A DNA stretch of 22,414 bases from positions 1 through 22,414 of the IMG/VR virus record IMGVR_UViG_3300030117_002483. One strand, written 5' to 3'. Source of the DNA: a virus. This document shows, one piece after another, positions 1-6,589 of the stretch (within the stretch, counting starts at the first letter, position 1; each line of letters opens with the position of its first letter). Under the pieces are notes generated by a model that was given only the letters and a program-made list of their open reading frames with translations, did not search any database and was not told the DNA's origin. The position numbers and the translations under genes were made by a program.

Positions 1-127
1 CAAGAAGAAAAAAGATGTAGAATAGTACAGAAGGTTTGTCATTAGACCTTTACCTCGAAAGCAGCAAGACCTGATAAAGAGTAGATTAAGTTCTACCACC
101 TCACTGTCAGAGCGTCAGTTGCTTTTT

Positions 128-163
128 TAGACAAGTGGATACCCGTAGCTTGTCTATTCTATT
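128..163 (+). terminator. Intrinsic terminator for a plus-strand unit entering from the left
   Basis: An 8-bp perfect stem (TAGACAAG at 128-135, CTTGTCTA at 149-156) with a 13-nt loop is followed by the T-rich stretch TTCTATTTT. It reads as a rho-independent terminator on the plus strand. Its right arm overlaps the stop codon of the minus-strand gene ending at 154, so the two units converge here. The 127 bases before it hold no gene I can support; a plus-strand gene probably ends just outside or within the first 25-45 bases. Confidence 0.6.
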
Positions 164-732
164 TTGTGAGTATGAGGGATAACTTGATTTGGTGGGATAT
201 TAACAACAATATCTTCACAGGTAATAGCACTAGGAGTATTAGGTTTGAAAGTAACACCTAATTTTGCCTGTTTCGCACACATCTCCAAACGATAAAGGCT
301 AATTTCCATTTTAGTTTTCTTTATAAGTAATCTTTGAGCTTCAATATTTACTTCAGTTGCTTCATGGCAAAGGGCAGGAGACTTGCCTAGTGGGATATTA
401 AACTGTGCAGATATTCCATAATTTAAATTGAAATTATCTTTTTCAAATCTTGGTATCTCTGAATAGTATTTTATTTCTCCAGTATCCTCATCATAAATAG
501 GTGTTTTCGTAATATATTCTTTGGGTCGTGCGAAAGACCAACTATCTGTTAGATAAGGTGTAATTGTAAGGCTAGGAGAAGCACAAACTATACCCTGACT
601 CATTCTGTAAGATGGCATGGCTGACGGGGTTATCATGGTAGCGTTATTGTTAACAACCCCTTGGGCATTGCTTGAAGGTGACGCAACGGTAGTGTTTGCA
701 AGGGTTTTGACAGGATAGAGAAGTAAAGCTAT
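154..732 (-). CDS. Putative secreted protein, third of a secreted-protein trio (start uncertain)
   Basis: I do not recognise the family by name. After a hydrophobic stretch (ALLLYPV, ending KTLA-N) that resembles a signal peptide, the mature part is about 175 residues. It holds four cysteines, an acidic patch (DEDTGE) and a helix-rich segment near EATEVNIEAQRLL, so it is probably exported across the inner membrane. The start is the problem. The frame is open back to an ATG at 900, but that would overlap the upstream gene by about 170 bp and add about 56 residues of Asn/Ser-rich shadow sequence before the signal peptide. No ATG, GTG or TTG lies near the expected boundary. An ATA at 730-732 overlaps the upstream TAG as ATAG and would place the signal peptide exactly at the N-terminus; I use it as a working guess. 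Translation from 900 or a frameshift product of the upstream gene remain possible. Confidence 0.6.
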   Translation of the reverse strand: MALLLYPVKTLANTTVASPSSNAQGVVNNNATMITPSAMPSYRMSQGIVCASPSLTITPYLTDSWSFARPKEYITKTPIYDEDTGEIKYYSEIPRFEKDNFNLNYGISAQFNIPLGKSPALCHEATEVNIEAQRLLIKKTKMEISLYRLEMCAKQAKLGVTFKPNTPSAITCEDIVVNIPPNQVIPHTHKIE

Positions 733-1160
733 TGCCCAAAGGTAGTTGTAGTTTCTGTTGTAGTGCTTGTTGTTATTTGACGAGTTATAGAGGTTACTGT
801 GTCTAGTCCTGGGGTTATTAGTGTCTCTTGAAGAGAAAACGCTGCTCCATCGTTTACAATTCCCCAACGTGGTATAGCTTCTAAGTTTGGTGAAGTCCAA
901 CTAAAATTTACTCCCCCGACTGTTTGTTGATCCGTAGTCGTAGGAGTAGGGTTGATATATCCCGTTTCAGATTGGATATTATGTCCTGACGCACTGTAGC
1001 TGTAGCCTGTCCTGTATTGATGGCTCGTGATCGTTTCATTAATTATTGACTCAGATGTACTAGATGTTGTACTGGATCCTGTACGAAACTGTGGTACTAC
1101 AGGAACAGCAAGTGTTCTTATAGGTAATGTTAATAAAACCAGCAGCCAAAGTCTAGTCAA
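729..1160 (-). CDS. Putative secreted Ser/Thr-rich protein, second of the trio, TTG start
   Basis: This is a 143-residue protein beginning with a textbook signal peptide: basic residue at position 3, hydrophobic core LWLLVLLTLP, and a cleavage-like TLA-V site. The mature chain is rich in Ser, Thr and Gly. I choose the TTG at 1158-1160 because it sits 8 bp inside the end of the upstream gene and begins right before the signal peptide; an ATG at 1202 would prepend 14 leucine-rich residues and overlap the neighbour by 50 bp. It shares a pattern with the upstream protein: a YS-x-SG-x-NI region, then TTT, then GG(V/I)N, then G(A/S)AFS, suggesting the two are diverged tandem copies. Function unknown; a role at the host envelope or virion surface is inference only. 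Confidence 0.7.
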   Translation of the reverse strand: MTRLWLLVLLTLPIRTLAVPVVPQFRTGSSTTSSTSESIINETITSHQYRTGYSYSASGHNIQSETGYINPTPTTTDQQTVGGVNFSWTSPNLEAIPRWGIVNDGAAFSLQETLITPGLDTVTSITRQITTSTTTETTTTFGQ

Positions 1161-1668
1161 TCGTAATAGTAACTTTAGTAGACCCAATACAGCTAGTACC
1201 ACTGCCTCCAGCCGTGCAAGTATGAATACCAGAACTTAATGAAGTAAGAGCAAGATTTCCTGCTGTACCACCAGAAGCAACAGTTGTTGTTCCACCTAAT
1301 ACTGGTAGTGCTGCTATACCGCTAGAAGGAGTTACAGCAGAAGGAGTAGCATCACCCATAATTACCGACTCTGTTTTGCTGAAGGCCGAGCCACTTGTGG
1401 TTACTGAGGTATCAGTTTGTATCATTGCTGGAACGCCATTAGTCAACGAGCCAACATTGATCCCACCAATCTTTCCTGATGTTGTGGTATCTCCTACAGT
1501 TACAGATGGCGTAATATTATTTCCGCTTAAAGAATAGGTCGTACCAACTTTTTGTGTAGTTACGAAAGGCATATCTACAGTTATCTGAGCAGATGTCACA
1601 AACTCTTGCTTAATGTCTGCAAGCACAGGACTAGATGCCAGTAATAATAATGGAAGTAGCTTTTTCAT
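1153..1668 (-). CDS. Putative secreted Gly/Ser/Thr-rich protein, first of the trio
   Basis: A 171-residue protein with a clear N-terminal signal peptide (MKK, then LLPLLLLASSPVLA, cleavage before DIK). The mature part is low-complexity, rich in Thr, Ser, Gly and Val and probably beta-structured, with a cysteine pair close to the C-terminus (IHTC...SC). The ATG overlaps the stop of the membrane protein upstream as ATGA, so translation is probably coupled. Similar signal-peptide proteins of unknown function occur in marine phage genomes to my recollection, but I cannot name a family. It resembles the following protein in the order of short motifs (YSLSGNNI, GGINVG, GSAFSKTE). Envelope or lysis-related function is inferred from the neighbouring holin-like gene. 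Confidence 0.75.
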   Translation of the reverse strand: MKKLLPLLLLASSPVLADIKQEFVTSAQITVDMPFVTTQKVGTTYSLSGNNITPSVTVGDTTTSGKIGGINVGSLTNGVPAMIQTDTSVTTSGSAFSKTESVIMGDATPSAVTPSSGIAALPVLGGTTTVASGGTAGNLALTSLSSGIHTCTAGGSGTSCIGSTKVTITID

Positions 1669-2024
1669 TTTGTAGGTTTAGGGTCGATTACTTCAGCACC
1701 TTCTATCTTAATAGGTGTTATTACCCTTATAGTTTGAACCATACCATCTTCCATAGCAACCTTATCGTCTTTCTTACTACTTTTCTTTGATCCCTCTAGC
1801 CCGAATGTTGCGAGTGCTCCCGTCAGGAGCGAAGCAGGAAACGTGATGTCTTTAGGCTCTGAACTATAACCTGGGATTGATATGTAGTTGAGAGTTACTA
1901 TAAATCCACTCCAGACAACAACACCTAGTCTGACAAATAAACTAATAATCGCCAGTTGTTCCTCTTTATCATCTAAACCTTCTTTAAGTTTTTGAAAGGG
2001 ATTCTTCTTCTTCTCTTCAGCCAT
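1665..2024 (-). CDS. Small holin-like membrane protein
   Basis: A 119-residue protein with a charged N-terminus (about 22 residues rich in K, E and D), a strong hydrophobic helix around residues 24-48, a second weaker hydrophobic segment around residues 62-78 (FPASLLTGALATFG), and a charged Lys-rich tail. Small size, one or two membrane helices and polar ends are what phage holins look like, and it heads a cassette of exported proteins, so a lysis role is reasonable but unproven. It is the first gene of the four-gene minus-strand unit and overlaps the next by 4 bp. A TGCTAGTAT sequence upstream (about 2046-2054, minus strand) resembles the extended -10 boxes elsewhere in this window, without an obvious -35. 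Confidence 0.65.
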   Translation of the reverse strand: MAEEKKKNPFQKLKEGLDDKEEQLAIISLFVRLGVVVWSGFIVTLNYISIPGYSSEPKDITFPASLLTGALATFGLEGSKKSSKKDDKVAMEDGMVQTIRVITPIKIEGAEVIDPKPTK

Positions 2025-2038
2025 AAAAGTTAAGATTC

Positions 2039-2067
2039 TTGTCTAATACTAGCAAAGTAGCTATGTT
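2039..2067 (+). promoter_or_regulatory. Predicted sigma70-type promoter for the 2090 gene pair
   Basis: TTGTCT at 2039-2044 and TATGTT at 2062-2067 are separated by exactly 17 bp. The predicted start of transcription lies about 16 bases before the ATG at 2090. It sits in the divergent gap between the holin-like gene and the small plus-strand pair. Confidence 0.4.
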
Positions 2068-2089
2068 TGGGAAGTAACACGTAAAAACG

Positions 2090-2266
2090 ATGGTAAAAAT
2101 TTTCAAACCTATCCTTCTAGTCTTTATCAAATCTAAAGCAATGAAAAGATTAATTGTGGATCTGTTAAAGGCAATAGCTAAGCAAACAGATAATTCAATA
2201 GACGACCAGGCAGTGGCTTTTATTGAATCCAGGATGTTCCCAGGATCTACTACAAATCTCCAGTGA
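2090..2266 (+). CDS. Small conserved-looking phage protein, 58 aa
   Basis: An open frame of 58 codons from ATG 2090 to TGA 2264-2266. The protein begins MVKIFKPILLVFIKSKAMKR, a short hydrophobic stretch with basic flanks, then a likely amphipathic helix (LIVDLLKAIAKQTDN), an acidic DD, and a C-terminal helix ending FPGS. I recall short phage proteins with this layout but cannot name a family. A promoter-like pair lies just upstream, and the next gene begins one base after its stop, so the two are probably co-translated. It overlaps no other credible gene. It could be a membrane-associated accessory protein; function is unknown. Confidence 0.65.
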   Translation: MVKIFKPILLVFIKSKAMKRLIVDLLKAIAKQTDNSIDDQAVAFIESRMFPGSTTNLQ

Positions 2267-2267
2267 T

Positions 2268-2564
2268 ATGAGAGATAGAGGCTTTATGAAAATGATCTTC
2301 GGGAATTTAGATCCCGAAACAGAGTTAACAGTAGAGCTACGATGCAGGGAAGTAAAGGCTTGTAATGATATAGACAAGATAAAAGCTTTTTGTATTGACC
2401 TTATGAAAAACCATGCAAAAAGTGAGGCTGTACTATCTCATGCACTGCTTCGTTTAGTAGAACTAGAGGTAGCCTTATCTGACCTAAAAGCGAAAGAAAA
2501 AGCAAGAGAAAAATCTAATCGTCTAAAATTGCTGCTTCAACGTCTGCGTGAGAAAATTGACTAA
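2268..2564 (+). CDS. Small helical protein with coiled-coil tail, 98 aa
   Basis: I start this at the ATG at 2268, one base after the preceding stop; the frame is open back to 2223 but that would run inside the upstream gene. The protein (MRDRGFMKMIFGNLDPETE...) has a short N-terminal region, a charged middle (ELTVELRCREVKACNDIDK) and a long Lys/Arg/Glu-rich helix from about residue 55 to the end that looks like a coiled coil. No catalytic motif is visible. Its last 50 bp overlap the end of the minus-strand gene 2515-2811, so two units converge here with no separate terminator visible. Function unknown. Confidence 0.7.
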   Translation: MRDRGFMKMIFGNLDPETELTVELRCREVKACNDIDKIKAFCIDLMKNHAKSEAVLSHALLRLVELEVALSDLKAKEKAREKSNRLKLLLQRLREKID

Positions 2565-2811
2565 GCAGTTTTTTCTGTATTTGGTTTATTTGAAAGTTAT
2601 ATTTAGTTAATTCTAGTTTCTGTTTAACAGACAATTCATAATTACCCTCGTATGTAACGTGGGCTGTGTAGTTATCTTTTATAGTTATATGATGCTCTAC
2701 TCCTCTAAGAGTGTGATCTAAGAATGTTCGCATAAGTTGTTTACACTTCCAATCTCTTATCTTTTTAAGGTTACGCTTGTCCTGTGTACTTCTTGGGATA
2801 ATTGGTTTCAT
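2515..2811 (-). CDS. Hypothetical basic protein, 98 aa
   Basis: A 98-residue protein with a strongly basic N-terminal third (KPIIPRSTQDKRNLKKIRDWKCKQ is cut here to its character: nine Lys/Arg in the first 25 residues) and a more neutral, helix-prone C-terminal part ending in acidic residues. The ATG overlaps the stop of the gene 2808-3056 as ATGA, and a GAAGG sequence upstream may aid initiation. It is the last gene of the minus-strand unit that contains the ribbon-helix-helix-like protein. The basic start suggests nucleic-acid contact, which is inference. No family recognised. Confidence 0.65.
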   Translation of the reverse strand: MKPIIPRSTQDKRNLKKIRDWKCKQLMRTFLDHTLRGVEHHITIKDNYTAHVTYEGNYELSVKQKLELTKYNFQINQIQKKLLSQFSHADVEAAILDD

Positions 2812-3056
2812 GCTTTGTTAGCTTTTCTACCTTCAATTCTTTTACGAACAGATTTCTGCCATACAACTATATCTTCTGCCTTAGCCATGTCATAAACAGA
2901 CTTAGGGTATGCTCGCTCCAGTTCTGAGTAGATTAAGTTTCTAACCCAGGCTGTAGCTTTGATACCCTCTTTGTCTGCCAACTCTTGAGCCAAATTAGCT
3001 CTATTTGGATCGACTAATACTTGGAAGTAAGTTTTGTTGCCGTGAACGATAGCCAT
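2808..3056 (-). CDS. Ribbon-helix-helix-like putative DNA-binding protein, 82 aa
   Basis: The N-terminal half has the layout of ribbon-helix-helix (CopG/Arc-type) regulators: a beta-strand-like KTYFQVLVD, a first helix (NRANLAQELADKEG), a turn (IKAT) and a second helix (AWVRNLIYSELERA). The remaining 30 residues are basic (VRKRIEGRKANKA). RHH proteins bind DNA as dimers through the paired strand, usually as repressors. The gene overlaps the following gene by 4 bp and is preceded by the extended -10-like box at 3077-3087. It could control this or neighbouring phage units. The assignment rests on pattern and size only. Confidence 0.5.
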   Translation of the reverse strand: MAIVHGNKTYFQVLVDPNRANLAQELADKEGIKATAWVRNLIYSELERAYPKSVYDMAKAEDIVVWQKSVRKRIEGRKANKA

Positions 3057-3076
3057 GAAATAACCTGTCTTGTACT

Positions 3077-3087
3077 ACTCTAGCACA
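3077..3087 (-). promoter_or_regulatory. TGTGCTA box (extended -10-like) upstream of the RHH-like gene
   Basis: Minus-strand TGTGCTAGAGT fits an extended -10 (TRTG-n-TANNNT). It lies about 20 bases ahead of the ATG at 3056, in the 57-bp gap after the 47-aa basic gene. No good -35 is seen 16-18 bp upstream. It is one of eight exact TGTGCTA copies in the window. Confidence 0.45.
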
Positions 3088-3113
3088 AAACCTGAAATAA
3101 GCAGCTAATTATA

Positions 3114-3257
3114 CTAAAAACCTTCAGGTTTACTTAGTTTAATTTTGGGTTTTTTCTTTGTAGGTCTACGCCTTCTTACTTTTACTTTTGGTTCTTTACC
3201 CATGTACTCCATAAAGACATTAGGCATCTCTCCAAATTCAGTGGTTCTTTTACTCAT
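3114..3257 (-). CDS. Tiny basic protein directly after DNA polymerase, 47 aa
   Basis: A 47-codon frame whose ATG shares one base with the polymerase stop codon (TAATG), so it is almost certainly translated with the polymerase. The first 20 residues (MSKRTTEFGEMPNVFMEYMG) are mixed. The rest is very basic, with a VKVRRRRPTKKKPKIK run. Such a tail suggests contact with nucleic acid or with the polymerase, but that is inference from charge and position. No family recognised. Confidence 0.65.
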   Translation of the reverse strand: MSKRTTEFGEMPNVFMEYMGKEPKVKVRRRRPTKKKPKIKLSKPEGF

Positions 3258-5089
3258 TAGTGCACCTCCCTCCATGTTTTACCTATCTGTACTTCTGCTA
3301 ATGCAGGTATTTCACCTAACCATAGAGATTCAGATAGTTCCATAACTTCTTTCAGTGTTTTAGCCCACTCTTCTGCGTGTTCTTCACGAACCAAAAGAAG
3401 TATCTCATCGTGTACTGCTGCTGCAATCTTTACAGTATCTTCACCAGCCTCTTTGACCTTAGACCATATCTTTCCTAGTGCACATTTAAGAATAGCTGCA
3501 CCTGCACCTTGTATGGGTGTGTTACATCTAACAGTAATTCTGTTAAGATCACCTTTTAGAAATCTTCTCATGCCAGACACAGGAACCCTAGTCTCAGCCC
3601 AGTCATCATCTTTAGTCTCTTTTGCTTCAAGATAATTCTTATTCTGCCAATCTCGAATACCACTATAGGCATTTAGCCAGTTGTCACGAACTTTACCTGC
3701 TTCATCAAGCGTCATCAATACCCCACTACTACCTGCGTAGTTACGTAGACCTTCCGAACCAGCTCCGTAAAGTAAACCAAAATTAGCTGATTTAGCTATC
3801 TGCCTATCGCAACCCATCTGCTCGGCAGTGTAATCATGTAAATCTGCACCATCTTTAAATGCTTTTATCATGTTCTTGTCATTGGCAAGTGCAGCAGCCA
3901 GTCGTAACTCCATCTGTGAAAAGTCAGCATCAACAATCAACCAACCTTCTGGGGCTTCAACACACTGTCTAAACTCAGAGTCTCTAGGTATCTGTTGATT
4001 ATTGGGTTTGATACTGGACATTCTTCCTGTATCTGCTCCAAGTTGCATATAAGATGCCCTAACAAAACCATCATCGGCCATCTTTTCCTGGATACTGGCA
4101 AGCATCTGTCTACGCTTCTCTGTCTTTTTCCAATTCATAAGTGTTTGGATCGCTTCAGAATCAGCAGCACATTTACGCAACGCTTCTCTAGATACAGATT
4201 TTTTACCTTTACTATCTGTGGGTGAATACTTTAGTAGTATCTCCAGCTTTTCTAGTAACTGCTTGGAGCTTTTTATATTGAAGCCTTTATACTTTTTAGT
4301 ACCTAAACGAACAGATCCTTCGTCTTTCGCACGTAAATTAAACTCTCCATCGTCATCCCGTGGTAGTTTCTGATCTTCTGGTAAAGCATTGTCTAACTCA
4401 CGTATAAACTCTTTACCCATCTCTTTAGCATCATCTTCATAATCTATAAGACATTGCTCTAGTGATTTTTTATTCCAAGGTAAACCAGTTCTCCACATTT
4501 GAGCCATAGCTGGAAGTGCATTACACTCTAGAGTAAATGCCTTGCCTAATCTTGCTGAAGCTATCTTGTAGTTTAATGTGGCATCAAGTTCAAGCAATAC
4601 TTCAATATCAGTAGCAGCATACTCAAGTTGTTCTTTAGTTAGTTTTTCTAAACTCCAGTCTGACCTCTGCTGTTCCTTAGATACTTCTCTATTTAAATGA
4701 CGTAAAGCTACATCAGCTAAACCATGTTTAACTTGCGGAATACCATTGGTAAGTAATCTGCTGGCTATCATGCTGCATCTAACAAGACCACTGGGATAGA
4801 TGTCGTGTTCCTGTAACCAGCCAAGATCGAACACTGCATTGTGAGCAAGCCAGTGCCTCTTCATACTGCCAAAGAAACGTATAAGATAATCCCAATCTTT
4901 ATCCACTAGGTCAAAGCAATCTATCACCACAATGGATCGTGATGAATAGCTGCCTAACTGAAGCAGACGTAACTTACCTTTCTCTGGTTGTAGTTGTAAG
5001 GTTTCAGTATCAAACGCAATGCTGTGTGCTGTATGAAGTCTGTAAAGTTCTTTGATACCGTAATATACGGTGTAATTTTGTGAGGTCAT
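3257..5089 (-). CDS. Family A DNA polymerase with 3'-5' exonuclease domain
   Basis: Replicative phage DNA polymerase, 610 aa, slightly shorter than T7 gp5 (704). The N-terminal 3'-5' proofreading domain (about residues 20-175) keeps its motifs: ExoI FDTET with D27 and E29, ExoII HNAVFD with D88, and ExoIII YAATD with Y157 and D161. There is no 5'-3' nuclease domain. The polymerase domain (about 190-610) has motif A VDADFSQMELR at 386-396, motif B R429-x3-K433-x3-F437-G-x2-Y441-G, and motif C HDE at 560-562. The position equivalent to E. coli F762 is Phe (F437), the usual state outside the T7/Taq-Tyr type. All catalytic residues are present, so it should be active. It is the lead gene of a short unit with its own TGTGCTACATT box 27 bp upstream. 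Confidence 0.97.
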   Translation of the reverse strand: MTSQNYTVYYGIKELYRLHTAHSIAFDTETLQLQPEKGKLRLLQLGSYSSRSIVVIDCFDLVDKDWDYLIRFFGSMKRHWLAHNAVFDLGWLQEHDIYPSGLVRCSMIASRLLTNGIPQVKHGLADVALRHLNREVSKEQQRSDWSLEKLTKEQLEYAATDIEVLLELDATLNYKIASARLGKAFTLECNALPAMAQMWRTGLPWNKKSLEQCLIDYEDDAKEMGKEFIRELDNALPEDQKLPRDDDGEFNLRAKDEGSVRLGTKKYKGFNIKSSKQLLEKLEILLKYSPTDSKGKKSVSREALRKCAADSEAIQTLMNWKKTEKRRQMLASIQEKMADDGFVRASYMQLGADTGRMSSIKPNNQQIPRDSEFRQCVEAPEGWLIVDADFSQMELRLAAALANDKNMIKAFKDGADLHDYTAEQMGCDRQIAKSANFGLLYGAGSEGLRNYAGSSGVLMTLDEAGKVRDNWLNAYSGIRDWQNKNYLEAKETKDDDWAETRVPVSGMRRFLKGDLNRITVRCNTPIQGAGAAILKCALGKIWSKVKEAGEDTVKIAAAVHDEILLLVREEHAEEWAKTLKEVMELSESLWLGEIPALAEVQIGKTWREVH

Positions 5090-5115
5090 GGAAGGACCAA
5101 ATAAACTGCATTACT

Positions 5116-5126
5116 AATGTAGCACA
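5116..5126 (-). promoter_or_regulatory. TGTGCTACATT box upstream of DNA polymerase
   Basis: Minus-strand TGTGCTACATT, an extended -10-like sequence identical to those at 9196-9206 and 12623-12633. It lies in the 43-bp gap between the unknown gene 5133-5828 and the polymerase start at 5089. The -35 region is weak. It suggests the polymerase has its own promoter as well as any read-through. Confidence 0.5.
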
Positions 5127-5132
5127 ATAAAT

Positions 5133-5828
5133 TTAAACTGCATAGTGTTTTCTAATATAATCTGGTATTTCACTATGCAAACCTTTACCCTGTAGCTCTG
5201 AAACTAGGCCAACCCACTTTAATCTGTATGCACCTGTTACCTCTTTGTAAGACTGTCCTAAATAAATACGTCTGCAAGTTTGGTAATCAATGTGCCAGGT
5301 GCTAGGAATATGAGTTTTAAGTAGATGAGCCAGTGAATACTTAGCAGTTTTATTATTGTTTTTATAATGGTTATTTCTGTGCCACTTAAATATAAAGTCT
5401 AGTAAGCAACTGACTTTACTTTCATCTATCCTGGATCGTACTCGTCTAGCTTCTCTTTCTGGTGTCTTGTTTTTCCAGTTTAGAGGTGCTTCCTGTTGAG
5501 TAGGCAATACAGTTTTGCTTATTTTTACAGGTATAGTCATTTCAACTACAGGTTCAGCAGCCACGGCCACGGGTGATGGCTCTTCAGTCTTTTTTGAATG
5601 AATAGCTTTTAGTTGTTCATTACTAAGAGGCTTTACATTTACTTCTCTAGATATATGAGAGAATTGATCTTTTGTTAGTGTAATAATCCATTTATTAATA
5701 ACATCGTCATTCTCTTGCTGAAAAGATATGTTGATTAAATTATTCTTTTCTTCAACTTTGGTTACTTTACCATCCTCAAAGTTTACCTCTGATTTATTAG
5801 TCAGAATCTCTGTATGTCTTAGTTCCAT
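5133..5828 (-). CDS. Hypothetical protein, possible DNA-binding C-terminal domain, 231 aa
   Basis: I do not recognise this family. Residues 1-75 look like a small mixed alpha/beta domain. About 76-125 is a Pro/Glu/Val/Ala-rich linker (SPVAVAAEPVVEMTIPV). About 128-231 is basic and helical, with a segment (ESKVSCLLDFIFKWHRNN...YSLAHLLKTHI...CRRIYLGQSYKEVTG) that reads like a helix-turn-helix-type fold, though I cannot place it in a named family. It lies between the polymerase and a promoter-like pair at 5856-5883, so it begins its own unit within the replication block. A role as a phage regulator or replication accessory is inference. Confidence 0.7.
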   Translation of the reverse strand: MELRHTEILTNKSEVNFEDGKVTKVEEKNNLINISFQQENDDVINKWIITLTKDQFSHISREVNVKPLSNEQLKAIHSKKTEEPSPVAVAAEPVVEMTIPVKISKTVLPTQQEAPLNWKNKTPEREARRVRSRIDESKVSCLLDFIFKWHRNNHYKNNNKTAKYSLAHLLKTHIPSTWHIDYQTCRRIYLGQSYKEVTGAYRLKWVGLVSELQGKGLHSEIPDYIRKHYAV

Positions 5829-5855
5829 AAATATTTGTGCTTTTGGACTTCTATT

Positions 5856-5883
5856 AATCTAGCACAGCAGTAAATTATGTCCA
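5856..5883 (-). promoter_or_regulatory. Promoter with TGTGCTAGATT extended -10
   Basis: On the minus strand TGGACA (5878-5883) is followed after 16 bp by TAGATT (5856-5861), and the -10 is preceded by TGTGC (extended -10). The -35 overlaps the end of the upstream gene (stop at 5875). It should drive the 231-aa gene whose ATG is at 5828. Confidence 0.6.
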
Positions 5884-6123
5884 GCTATTAATTCGTTTTT
5901 CTAACAAATCTGTATTAATTACAGTTCTGACATCTACATCAAGTCCACAATTTATGGCTGTCATAATCTGATTATTCATTTCAGTTATTGAGTAATAGTC
6001 AACCTGATTTACACAGTGCACTCTTCCTATTTCATCATACTCAGTGAACCTAACAGTAGCTATTGGCCCGTCTTTTGGAGCATATAGCTTCTGGATGGTG
6101 AGGCTTACATTTCTGGTGTGCAT
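5875..6123 (-). CDS. Hypothetical protein, 82 aa
   Basis: A compact mixed alpha/beta protein of 82 residues (MHTRNVSLTIQKLY...) with two cysteines and no motif I recognise. Its ATG lies 2 bases after the stop of the coiled-coil gene upstream, so the two are co-transcribed behind the primase-helicase promoter region or from the 6554 upstream gap. Its stop overlaps the -35 of the promoter for the next gene. Function unknown. Confidence 0.6.
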   Translation of the reverse strand: MHTRNVSLTIQKLYAPKDGPIATVRFTEYDEIGRVHCVNQVDYYSITEMNNQIMTAINCGLDVDVRTVINTDLLEKRINSWT

Positions 6124-6125
6124 AG

Positions 6126-6554
6126 CTATTCTTTTACGTATTGAAGTTGTGGTGGTATAGGTAAATTATATCTTTTTAAATATACTTTACACACATAAGG
6201 TTTGTAAAAACCTACGTTCCATTTGCCTTCTCTATCTTTTATAATGTCATAGCCTAGTTCTCGGCTTAAGCTAGATAATTCACCTCCAAGAATTTTATTA
6301 CTTTGTGTATCTCTAGGAAATCCACACATTGTTGCAAGCATAAGAGCAGTCAATCTACCCTTACAATCTTTTAAATTTTGAACTTCCTCGTAAACAAAAG
6401 CTAGTTCTTCCTCTAGCTCTGCACATTTTTTATCTGTCTGATCTACTTTGTGACTAAGAATTTTATTATCGTTAATCACGTTAGCCAGTACTTTATCGTG
6501 CATTGCAGCAGCCCGTACTATCAGCTCCATGTTCTCTTCGTGTTTGTTAGACAT
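6126..6554 (-). CDS. Hypothetical protein with N-terminal coiled coil, 142 aa
   Basis: Residues about 5-65 are heptad-like and rich in Glu, Lys, Asp and Leu (KKCAELEEELAFVYEEVQNL), a likely coiled coil for dimerisation. Residues 66-142 contain two cysteines and a basic, aromatic C-terminal region (GFYKPYVCKVYLKRYNLP). A purine-rich AGTAGGAGAAAA lies about 12 bases before the ATG. A TGTACTAAAGT sequence just before that resembles the -10 boxes elsewhere. It follows the primase-helicase after a 35-bp gap. No family recognised. Confidence 0.65.
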   Translation of the reverse strand: MSNKHEENMELIVRAAAMHDKVLANVINDNKILSHKVDQTDKKCAELEEELAFVYEEVQNLKDCKGRLTALMLATMCGFPRDTQSNKILGGELSSLSRELGYDIIKDREGKWNVGFYKPYVCKVYLKRYNLPIPPQLQYVKE

Positions 6555-6589
6555 ACGATAAGTTTTCTCCTACTTTAGTACACTAATAA

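Noticed and set aside
30-125. Possible tRNA-like or structured RNA near the left end (GGTAGAAC-like stretch, AAGGT...ACCTT hairpin).
   Set aside because: No acceptor stem, T-loop GTTC or anticodon arm can be built consistently on either strand; only short chance stems.
1027-1239. Plus-strand frame of 70 codons across the secreted-protein genes.
   Set aside because: It lies antisense to two genes with clear signal peptides and overlapping starts; low-complexity Ser/Thr codons give open frames on the other strand.
3145-3345. Plus-strand frame of 66 codons with hydrophobic look.
   Set aside because: It is antisense to the polymerase C-terminus and the 47-aa basic gene; the hydrophobicity comes from the complement of Lys/Arg codons.
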